Shown one piece after another: positions 41,551 through 48,453 of a stretch of DNA of 64,000 nucleotides (positions are counted from its first letter, which is position 1; each line of letters starts with the position of its first letter). A program made the position numbers and the translations under genes. The notes below the pieces were generated by a model. It did no database searches, was not told the origin of the DNA, and worked only from the letters and a program-made list of their open reading frames with translations. The DNA comes from JAIOHN01 sp038258185 (lineage in GTDB: Bacteria; Chloroflexota; Anaerolineae; Aggregatilineales; Phototrophicaceae). The stretch lies in assembly GCA_038258185.1 (NCBI GenBank), contig JBBSQD010000001.1, forward strand, positions 26,820 through 90,819, read 5' to 3'.

Positions 41551-42356
41551 GTGGGGTTATTTTCAGACACACACTTGGGCGTGGTTGGAAAAGTATGCTG
41601 ATGTGGGGCATTGGCCTGATGATCTATGGATTTTATGTCACTGCGATTATCTCGGATGTTTCGATGCTGGAGCAGTACAGTAACCTGATCGCGACGATGC
41701 CGACTGCCATGCTACAGATGTTTGGCATGCCGGAAGACATGACTTTCATGACCACACCGGAAGGGTTTATCAGCTTTGGTTATTTTGGTTATATTCTGCT
41801 GATGCTGGCTGTGTATGCGGTTCTCTCCGGTTTGAATGTGACCGCCAATGAGGAAGATCAGGGCATTATGGATGTGATGCTCAGTCTGCCGCTGCCGCGC
41901 TGGCGCATTATCGTGGAGAAATTCGCGGCGTACAGTCTGCTGTGTGCCGGTATTGTGTTATTCGGTTTCCTGGGGATGTGGCTTGGCCTGCAGGTCTCTG
42001 AGCTGCCCATCAATATGACACGCTTAATGGAAGGGAATTTTAACATCCTGCCCAGTATGCTGGTGATTATGGCCTTTACCACCTGCGTGGCTGGATTTAT
42101 CCGCAATCGCAGCACCGCCGCCACACTGGCAGCCGCGTTTGTCATCGTGAGCTATTTCCTCAATGTGCTGGCGAGTGCCGCCACCGGGTCGATTGCCACG
42201 GAGCTGGCGCGGTTGTCGCTGTTTTACTACTACGACAACAACGGCGTCATGATGAATGGGCTGTCGTGGGTCACGGTGATCGGGCTGATTGCTTTGGCGG
42301 GGGTGCTGGTCGGCGCGGGTATGTGGGCTTTCCAGCGGCGCGACGTCGGCATCTGA
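41547..42356 (+). CDS. ABC-2 type transporter permease
   Basis: A 269-residue membrane protein with about six transmembrane segments. A large loop follows the first (VSMLEQYSNLIATMPTAMLQMFG), and the second and later segments carry the ABC-2 pattern (GYFGYILLMLAVYAVLSGLNVTANEEDQGIMDVMLSLPLPRWRIIVEKF). The EEDQGIMDVMLSLPLPR stretch is the ATPase-coupling loop. It overlaps the ATPase gene by four bases (ATGA), so the two form one unit regulated by the TetR protein. The exported compound is unknown. Confidence 0.85.
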   Translation: MSGVIFRHTLGRGWKSMLMWGIGLMIYGFYVTAIISDVSMLEQYSNLIATMPTAMLQMFGMPEDMTFMTTPEGFISFGYFGYILLMLAVYAVLSGLNVTANEEDQGIMDVMLSLPLPRWRIIVEKFAAYSLLCAGIVLFGFLGMWLGLQVSELPINMTRLMEGNFNILPSMLVIMAFTTCVAGFIRNRSTAATLAAAFVIVSYFLNVLASAATGSIATELARLSLFYYYDNNGVMMNGLSWVTVIGLIALAGVLVGAGMWAFQRRDVGI

Positions 42357-42374
42357 AGATCACTTTCTACAAAC

Positions 42375-42414
42375 AAAAAGACAGGGATGCCTGCATGGGT
42401 TTCCCCGTCTTTTT
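42375..42414. terminator. bidirectional terminator between the ABC permease and a small membrane gene
   Basis: AAAAAGACAGGG (42375-42386) pairs with CCCCGTCTTTTT (42403-42414), one mismatch, around a loop with its own short palindrome, and A/T runs at both ends. It lies 18 bp after the permease stop, between converging genes. Confidence 0.85.
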
Positions 42415-42428
42415 ATTTTGAATTGCCC

Positions 42429-42737
42429 TCAATCAATCTGCACCTGCATGCCACCCGCATACGGTACCAGCAGATTATAAATCCACGCCAGAAGCCCACC
42501 GAAGAAAGCACTTGTGCTAAATGTAATAATGATCCCCAGAACATAGTTAATGAGCGCGACTGCAATACTCATTTCTGCCGGGTCACTGGGCGTGTAGTAG
42601 ATGGGGAAGGTAGGCAGGCTGCCAAGAAACACAAAGGTGAACAGCCGAAGTAAGCCAACTGCTGCGAAAATCAGTGTGGTAATCAAGCCGAGGGTCTTGC
42701 TGAGTGAATACACGTCAATCCGTCGAATAGTGTGCAT
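42429..42737 (-). CDS. small DUF3566-like membrane protein
   Basis: A 102-residue protein with two membrane segments (LGLITTLIFAAVGLLRLFTFV and AVALINYVLGIIITFSTSAFFGGLLAWIYNLLV). The N-terminal RRIDVYSLSKTLGLIT and the C-terminal SAFFGGLLAWIYNLLVPYAGG are typical of the DUF3566-like family. The family has no established function. It stands alone on the minus strand. Confidence 0.7.
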   Translation of the reverse strand: MHTIRRIDVYSLSKTLGLITTLIFAAVGLLRLFTFVFLGSLPTFPIYYTPSDPAEMSIAVALINYVLGIIITFSTSAFFGGLLAWIYNLLVPYAGGMQVQID

Positions 42738-42873
42738 GAGCGTTCCCCGTTTGTCTAAAGTTACAGAATATATTATAGCAAAAACGCGAACTATAACGAA
42801 TATCTCAGCCCATGCAGCTTAGATTGGTATTCGCTGATAGAATGTTGCTGAAGTATTGTTTCGTCGGTTAGAG

Positions 42874-42905
42874 TTAAAAATCATCGACGATTTTTAAAGT
42901 ATAAT
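42874..42905 (+). promoter_or_regulatory. dyad and -10 element before the DUF3352-type gene
   Basis: TTAAAAATC (42874-42882) and GATTTTTAA (42889-42897) form a perfect 9-bp dyad with a 6-base spacer, directly followed by TATAAT (42900-42905). No -35 hexamer is clear, so the dyad may cover an activator- or repressor-controlled -35 region. Confidence 0.35.
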
Positions 42906-42966
42906 AACCGGGCGCTGCAAAATATACGGTGATGTATCCATTCATAAATCAGGGAGCACCAGTACC

Positions 42967-44688
42967 ATGTTGAGGCGAATTGGAAGCATAATTGTGTTGT
43001 GTGTGCTGCTGGTGGGACTGGTGCCAGTTCAGGCGCAGACTGCCTCCCTCAACCCTCGCGCCTGGGTTCCGGCAGATTTTGCCGGGTTTATCGCCTTGCG
43101 TACCGATAATCTCGTCGAAATGTTTACCGGTCTGAATATGGGCACCACGGTGATTTCGATCCTGCAACCCACCCGCCCGAACTACGAAGCGATTCAATCG
43201 CTGGATATGCTTTTCCCACTGCCGCAGCTTGATCTGGAAGATGCTTCTTTCACGCAGGATGTGCTGCCCTGGCTGGGTGATGAGATGATTATCGCTTATC
43301 GCGAATTTGGCGATGGCCTCACCATCCAAACCGATGATTTGCTGTTTATCCTGCCAGCACGTGACGCGCTGCAGGCGGCCAGCAGTTTCAGCCGCATCGC
43401 TCAGGGGCAGGACTTGCTGCGCGAGGAAAAGTATCAGAACGCCGCCCTCTATCTGGCCGATAAGACCACGTTTGCGATTGCGCCGGAAGGCGTGATTATC
43501 GGCGAGCAGGATCAGGTAAAAGCCGTTTTGGATTTAATGGCAGGCGAAGGCGGCGCCCTGATTGACTCCGTAGGTTATGAAGCAATCGCCGCGGCGACTC
43601 CCGAAAATGCCCTCGTCACCGCTTATCTGGATGGCAGCCAGGCCCTGTCGACTCTGAGTTTTATCATGAGTGGCAGCGATAGTGCCGAGCCTTTACTGGC
43701 GGCACTAGGGCAGGCTTTACGTCAGCAGCGCGGGGATGCCGCTGTCGAGCAGGTGTTGCTGGGTGATGAGCTGGATGGAGTAGGCCTGCATCTGGAAGCC
43801 GATACCATCCGTCAGGGTGTCGTCCGCGCCACGTTGAGTCTGTACGATGCAGATCGTCCGGTGGCAACGGAAGTACCGGAATTTAACACCGACCTGCTGA
43901 CACTTATCCCGCAGAATGCCATGATTATCCAGAATGGCACGGATGCCGCAGGGCTGATTTATGATGTGCTGTATGCCCTGCCGCTCACTAATTTCAGCGG
44001 CCAGATTCTGGGGGCGTTTCCGGTACCGCAAACAGCAGGTTCTGCCAGCGGCCTTGTAACCGAGCCTACCGCCGCCGATATTGAACGCGCCGTTGAAAAC
44101 CTGACCGGGACATTAGAGCAGGTGCTGGATTTTAATCTTGAAGATGACCTGCTCAGTCACCTGGGGCAAAGCTACAGCATTGTGATGCTGCCGCGCCCCA
44201 ATAATCCCACGCCGTTTCTGAACACACCCTACGATGTGCTCATCCTGACCGAAGTCGAAGATGGTGACGCGGTTATGGATGGCATTACGCTGCTGTCACG
44301 GGCGCTTCTGGGCTGGAATCAGCCACAGACGATCACCCTCGAAGAGTATGATTTTCAGGTTTTAGGCCCGGTAGATAGCGATCCGGTTCTGTCGATGGGC
44401 ATGGTTGAGGATATGTTGCTGATCGCTACCGGGGATGCGCTGCAACCGGCGCTCGATGCGCAGCGCGGGGATAATCAACTCATCAGCCGCCCCCTGTGGG
44501 ATTCGATCACGCGGGATGGATTGCCCCAGTTTTATGTGAATATTCCCTCTTTCTACAGCACATTCCTGCCGATGGCCGGCGGTGCCACCCTGCGCCAGGG
44601 AAATCAACTGGGCGCACGGACGATTTATAGAGGAGATGGCCTGTATCAGGTCAATGTGATTGTCACACTGCCGGGAGAACTCGGTTGA
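42967..44688 (+). CDS. secreted DUF3352-type protein
   Basis: A 573-residue protein with a signal peptide (MLRRIGSIIVLCVLLVGLVPVQA) and no other membrane segment, so it is exported. It matches the DUF3352 family: AWVPADFAGFIALRTDN, PWLGDEMIIAY, the repeated strand-helix blocks, LIPQNAMIIQNGTD, and LEDDLLSHLGQSYSIVMLPRP. These proteins are common in cyanobacteria and Chloroflexota and have no known biochemical function. An internal duplication is likely: both halves contain an LxxLGxxxxIVM-like block (PWLGDEMIIAY and SHLGQSYSIVM). It lies upstream of the BMP-type gene on the same strand, but 149 bp separate them. Confidence 0.8.
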   Translation: MLRRIGSIIVLCVLLVGLVPVQAQTASLNPRAWVPADFAGFIALRTDNLVEMFTGLNMGTTVISILQPTRPNYEAIQSLDMLFPLPQLDLEDASFTQDVLPWLGDEMIIAYREFGDGLTIQTDDLLFILPARDALQAASSFSRIAQGQDLLREEKYQNAALYLADKTTFAIAPEGVIIGEQDQVKAVLDLMAGEGGALIDSVGYEAIAAATPENALVTAYLDGSQALSTLSFIMSGSDSAEPLLAALGQALRQQRGDAAVEQVLLGDELDGVGLHLEADTIRQGVVRATLSLYDADRPVATEVPEFNTDLLTLIPQNAMIIQNGTDAAGLIYDVLYALPLTNFSGQILGAFPVPQTAGSASGLVTEPTAADIERAVENLTGTLEQVLDFNLEDDLLSHLGQSYSIVMLPRPNNPTPFLNTPYDVLILTEVEDGDAVMDGITLLSRALLGWNQPQTITLEEYDFQVLGPVDSDPVLSMGMVEDMLLIATGDALQPALDAQRGDNQLISRPLWDSITRDGLPQFYVNIPSFYSTFLPMAGGATLRQGNQLGARTIYRGDGLYQVNVIVTLPGELG

Positions 44689-44836
44689 AACGCACAAAAA
44701 GCAAATCCGAATTTCGTGGATGCCGGATGTGTAGCGAAACAGTGTGGTGTGTTACTATTTGTGTGTTGCCCTCGCTCTGGCGAGTCAACTAAAAAAGCAA
44801 GATGTTTTAATTTATATCCAATGGAGGATTCTCTAT

Positions 44837-46291
44837 ATGAAGCGTAGTTTTATTCTGATGTTAGTTGTTGCCGTGGTCGCGATGGCGTTCACCCCGGCAC
44901 TGTTGGCCCAGGACAGCCTGATCGAATCGGTCTGTCTGGTGACGGATGTAGGTAAAGTCGATGACGGCACCTTCAACCAGTTTGCCTATGAAGGTATGCT
45001 GGCCGCTGCTGACGATTTTGGTCTGGAATCGAATGTGATCGAAACCACATCACCCACCGAATACAATGACAATATCGTCCGCTGTGTGGACTCCGGTTTT
45101 GACACGATCATTACCGTAGGTTTCCTGCTTCAGGATGCGACACTGGCGAATGCTGAAGCCAACCCCGATGTCTATTTCATCGGTGTGGATCAGGGTTACG
45201 AAGCACCCCCCGCCAATCTGGTCGGTGTGCAGTTCCGTGAAGATCAGTCCGGTTTCATCGCGGGTGCGCTGGCCGCACTGATGAGCGAGAGCGGCAGTGT
45301 GGCAGGTGTATACGGTATCGATGTACCCGCCGTGAAGAAATTCCGCAATGGTTTCGAGCAGGGCGCGAAATACATCAACCCCGACATTGCGGTGTCGGGT
45401 GTCTACATCGACAGCTTTGTTGACTCCGCCCGTGGTGGTGAAACCGCCCGCCAGTTGATCTCTGAAGGTGCAGATGTCATCTTCGGTGCGGGTGGACAAA
45501 CCGGCTCTGGTGGTATCCAGGCGGCGGCGGCTGAAGGCGTGTATGTCATCGGCGTGGATCAGGACGAATATGTGACCACCTTCGGCAATGGCGAAACCCC
45601 CGGTGCCGAATTCGTGATCTCCAGCGCTGTGAAACGTGTCGATCAGGGTGTGTATCTGCCCATCGAAGCACTGGTTAATGGTGACCTCGCAGCCTTTGGC
45701 GGCGGCGGTACCAAAGTTCTGTCGGCCTCCAATGACGGTATCGGCTTTGCTGAGCCGCATGACTCTGATGTGTCTGAAGACGTGACTGCCCAGCTGGAAG
45801 AAATTTTCGCTGGTTTGCAGGATGGCAGCATCGTGACCGGTGTTGACCCCGTTCTGGGTGATATGCTCCCGAGCATTGCTGAAATCGTCGCTGGTAACGA
45901 AGACTTCTCCACGCTGCTGGCTGCTGTTGAAGCCGCTGGCCTGGGCGAAACTCTGACCACTGGTGGCCCCTTCACCGTGTTTGCACCCACCAACGCCGCG
46001 TTTGATGCGCTGCCCGAAGGTGCACTCGATGGCCTGCTGGCCGATACTGATGCATTGACCAGCGTGCTGCTGTACCATGTCGTCAGCGGTGCAGTTCCGG
46101 CTGAAACCGTTGTGACGCTGGACGGCGCTGAAGTCCCGACCATGGATATGGATCAGCCCATCACCATCAGTGTCACAGATATGGGTGTCGTGCTGAATGG
46201 TTCGGTCAATGTGGTCACGACCGACATTCTGGCAAGCAATGGCATCATCCATGTGATTGATGCGGTGCTGATGCCAGCAGAAGGCATGTAA
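44837..46291 (+). CDS. BMP/Med-type substrate-binding protein fused to a fasciclin domain
   Basis: A 484-residue secreted protein with a signal peptide (MKRSFILMLVVAVVAMAFTPALLAQ). Residues ~30-330 are a periplasmic-binding fold of the BMP/PnrA family, which binds nucleosides for ABC importers: CLVTDVGKVDDGTFNQFAYEGM, GFLLQDATLANAEANPDVYFIGVDQG and VQFREDQSGFIAGALAALMS. Residues ~345-484 are a FAS1 (fasciclin) domain: TLLAAVEAAGLGETL, GPFTVFAPTNAAFDALPEG, LLYHVVSG and NVVTTDILASNGIIHVIDAVLMP. The fusion may anchor nucleoside capture to the cell surface or matrix. ATG at 44837 follows GGAGG, and an in-frame ATG at 44744 lacks one. No permease or ATPase gene is beside it. Confidence 0.87.
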   Translation: MKRSFILMLVVAVVAMAFTPALLAQDSLIESVCLVTDVGKVDDGTFNQFAYEGMLAAADDFGLESNVIETTSPTEYNDNIVRCVDSGFDTIITVGFLLQDATLANAEANPDVYFIGVDQGYEAPPANLVGVQFREDQSGFIAGALAALMSESGSVAGVYGIDVPAVKKFRNGFEQGAKYINPDIAVSGVYIDSFVDSARGGETARQLISEGADVIFGAGGQTGSGGIQAAAAEGVYVIGVDQDEYVTTFGNGETPGAEFVISSAVKRVDQGVYLPIEALVNGDLAAFGGGGTKVLSASNDGIGFAEPHDSDVSEDVTAQLEEIFAGLQDGSIVTGVDPVLGDMLPSIAEIVAGNEDFSTLLAAVEAAGLGETLTTGGPFTVFAPTNAAFDALPEGALDGLLADTDALTSVLLYHVVSGAVPAETVVTLDGAEVPTMDMDQPITISVTDMGVVLNGSVNVVTTDILASNGIIHVIDAVLMPAEGM

Positions 46292-46325
46292 TCAGCTTTT
46301 TCGGGTTTTAACCCACAGCAAGTCC

Positions 46326-46360
46326 ATGAAGGCGCACACCCGTGCGCCTTCATTTATTTA
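46326..46360 (+). terminator. Rho-independent terminator after the BMP-fasciclin gene
   Basis: ATGAAGGCGCAC (46326-46337) pairs with GTGCGCCTTCAT (46342-46353) around a 4-base loop, followed by TTATTTATT. Confidence 0.88.
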
Positions 46361-46433
46361 TTGAGCTATAGGGTGGCGTGAAAACCGGAGAGTGACTACA
46401 CTAGAATTAAGAATTGCCTCAATAGGATCGCTT

Positions 46434-47180
46434 ATGAAATTGATCACGCTCAACCTGCGCCACAACGCAGACCGCTGGGAAGAACGTTTCCCGCTGGTGG
46501 TGGACTGTTTGCATCAGGAACAGGCGGATGTGATTTCATTGCAGGAAGTTTATCTGCCCATCCGGCAGGCACACATCATCGCAGAGGCGTTAAATACCCG
46601 CTCACCTCACGCACCCTATGCCGTTTATGTGGAACCCAAATGGGGAGATGACCCTTGGGAAGGTGTTGGCATGCTGTCCCGTTTACCGATGCTGGAGCAG
46701 GCGCGTCTGGAATTGCCGGAAGGTAATCGCGTCGCCCAACGTATCCTGGTGGAAGCGGATGGTCAGCCTTTCCGCATTGCCAATACCCATTTACATCACC
46801 GCCCGATTGAAGATGAGTCGATCCGTTTGCCACAGATGCAGGCGCTGCTCAACTGGATGCGGCAACATTCGGCAGACGGTTGGTTGCTCACAGGCGACAT
46901 GAACGCCACCCCCGGCAGCACAACGATCAACGAAGCTGAAGCGGTACTGCAATCTGCTTACCTGACGGCTCATGGCACCCAGCCCGTTACTTTCCCCACG
47001 CCGCTGGTCGCAGCAGATTTCCCGGATATTACCCTGACGATTGACTATATCTTTTATGATCCCGATGCCTACCTGATAGACGCAGCATGGCGAACGGCTG
47101 ATCAGCCGAACCCTGATGACCCGACATTATACCCATCCGATCATTTTGGCCTGGGTGCTGAAATCACGCGGCGCGATTGA
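46434..47180 (+). CDS. endonuclease/exonuclease/phosphatase family protein
   Basis: A 248-residue EEP-fold hydrolase that uses a divalent metal. The motifs are present in order: TLNLRHNADRW (Asn), DVISLQEVY (catalytic Glu), NTHLHH, LLTGDMNATPGSTTI (Asp and Asn), DYIFYDP and YPSDHFGL (Asp-His). The family includes DNases, phospholipases and inositol phosphatases. The substrate cannot be assigned. No signal peptide is present, so it acts in the cytosol. ATG at 46434 begins at the first conserved strand, and the in-frame start 14 codons upstream lacks a ribosome-binding site. Confidence 0.85.
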   Translation: MKLITLNLRHNADRWEERFPLVVDCLHQEQADVISLQEVYLPIRQAHIIAEALNTRSPHAPYAVYVEPKWGDDPWEGVGMLSRLPMLEQARLELPEGNRVAQRILVEADGQPFRIANTHLHHRPIEDESIRLPQMQALLNWMRQHSADGWLLTGDMNATPGSTTINEAEAVLQSAYLTAHGTQPVTFPTPLVAADFPDITLTIDYIFYDPDAYLIDAAWRTADQPNPDDPTLYPSDHFGLGAEITRRD

Positions 47181-47515
47181 AGTATTAAACCTGGTAACAG
47201 GTTACTTTCAACAGAAAGCATAATTGCTTTAGCCACTAGTACTAATTTCCCATCTAAGCTATATCGACCCGCTATGTAGCGCTCAAGCTCATTAATTGCC
47301 CTGAAAGGAGAAGATTTCATAATTTATATATTAATAAGGATAAGACAGACACTACAATTCTGAAATTTATCAATTTGCCCGGTTAGAATCCTCATTCTTT
47401 TATGGTGTCTTTAGGTGGACTATTGAATAATGTTTATTGATGAAGGGTTGTCCATCTGTATTATAATTAACCCTAGAGGACAGAGACTGCCCTCAATCTG
47501 ACAAAAATGCACAAG
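47181..47515. other. 335-bp AT-rich stretch without a gene
   Basis: A small hairpin (AACCTG-gtaa-CAGGTT, 47188-47203) follows the phosphatase-family gene and may terminate it weakly. TATAAT at 47462-47467 has only a distant TTGATG (19 bp spacing). No ORF or RNA was recognised. Confidence 0.4.
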
Positions 47516-47545
47516 TTGACTCAGGCTTTATGCTGACAATATGAA
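47516..47545 (+). promoter_or_regulatory. candidate promoter of the response-regulator/GAF operon
   Basis: TTGACT (47516-47521) and TATGAA (47540-47545) are 18 bp apart, 37 bp before the first start codon of the 16-kb operon. The -35 is five of six and the -10 four of six to consensus. Confidence 0.4.
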
Positions 47546-47582
47546 TTCCGTGCTACTGTAATAAAAGTAGAGGACGATAGCG

Positions 47583-47960
47583 ATGCCAAAAGTTTTATAC
47601 ATTGATGACAATTTTGATAATCGAATGCTGGTCAAACGCATCCTGATGGCTTCAGATTTCAATTTTGAATTTTATGAAGCTGATAACGGGAAGACTGGAA
47701 TCGAAATGGCATCCAGCAACCCACCGGATATTATTCTGATGGATATCAGTATGCCGGACATGGATGGTCTGACTGCCACCGGTATTCTGCGCGATATGCC
47801 CCAGTTAAAACATATCCCCATCGTGGCTTTAACTGCAAATGCAATGCAAGGCGATAAAGAAAAGACACTGGATGCCGGGTGCGATGGGTATATTCGCAAG
47901 CCAGTTGATGTGGATAAACTTCCCGACGAAATTGCCTATTATTTGAGGAGCCGCCAGTGA
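47583..47960 (+). CDS. single-domain response regulator
   Basis: A 125-residue CheY-like receiver with no output domain. The acidic pair is in VLYIDDN, the phosphoacceptor Asp in IILMDISMPDMDG, the Thr in IVALTANAMQGD, and the Lys in YIRKPVDVDKL. All key residues are kept, so it should be phosphorylated by a histidine kinase, which is not visible in the window. It is the first gene of the GAF operon, and its stop touches the next start codon. It resembles DivK-type receivers. Confidence 0.93.
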   Translation: MPKVLYIDDNFDNRMLVKRILMASDFNFEFYEADNGKTGIEMASSNPPDIILMDISMPDMDGLTATGILRDMPQLKHIPIVALTANAMQGDKEKTLDAGCDGYIRKPVDVDKLPDEIAYYLRSRQ

Positions 47961-48394
47961 TGACGAGCGAGGCCAAGAACTCTACCCCTATTGAACCCGG
48001 TGAAGCCCATGTGCTGGTTGTTGAGGACAATGTTCCTAATTTTGTCCTGATCGCGCGGATGCTGGCTTTTATGGGTGTACAACGTTGCGAATGGAAGACT
48101 TCCGGCTGGCAGGTCGTGCAATTTGCCGACACGCTGCCTCGCATCGACTTAATCCTGATGGATATTCGCCTGCCTTATGAAGATGGTTATCAGGCTTTAC
48201 AGAAGGTGCGGGCTAACCCACGTTTGAAAGATACCGTGGTCTGCGCCGTCACTGCTGAAGCCAGTGAAGACCAGATGCGTCGGGCACAGAAGGCAGGATT
48301 TAATGGTTTTCTGGGTAAACCGTTAGATCCGGATCGCTTCCCCTCACAGATTCGCAGCCTGCTGGCTGGTGAAGAAGTGTGGGAGTGGAAGTGA
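47960..48394 (+). CDS. second single-domain response regulator
   Basis: A 144-residue receiver with a short N-terminal tail: VLVVEDN (acidic pocket), LILMDIRLPYEDGY (phosphoacceptor Asp), VCAVTAEASEDQM (Thr) and GFLGKPLDPDRF (Lys). The start is ATG at 47960, whose A is the last base of the preceding stop codon. GTG at 47957 is an equally spaced alternative. GAGGAG nine bases upstream supports either. Two adjacent receivers may form a relay or compete for one kinase. Confidence 0.9.
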   Translation: MTSEAKNSTPIEPGEAHVLVVEDNVPNFVLIARMLAFMGVQRCEWKTSGWQVVQFADTLPRIDLILMDIRLPYEDGYQALQKVRANPRLKDTVVCAVTAEASEDQMRRAQKAGFNGFLGKPLDPDRFPSQIRSLLAGEEVWEWK

Positions 48395-48453
48395 CATCCG
48401 AATAACACTGCTATGCCCGGTTTCAACAATCATGTTATACCAGGAGCTTAAGA

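Noticed and set aside
47957..47959. GTG start for the second response regulator
   Set aside because: ATG at 47960 is equally well placed relative to GAGGAG and is the more common start. The difference is one residue.
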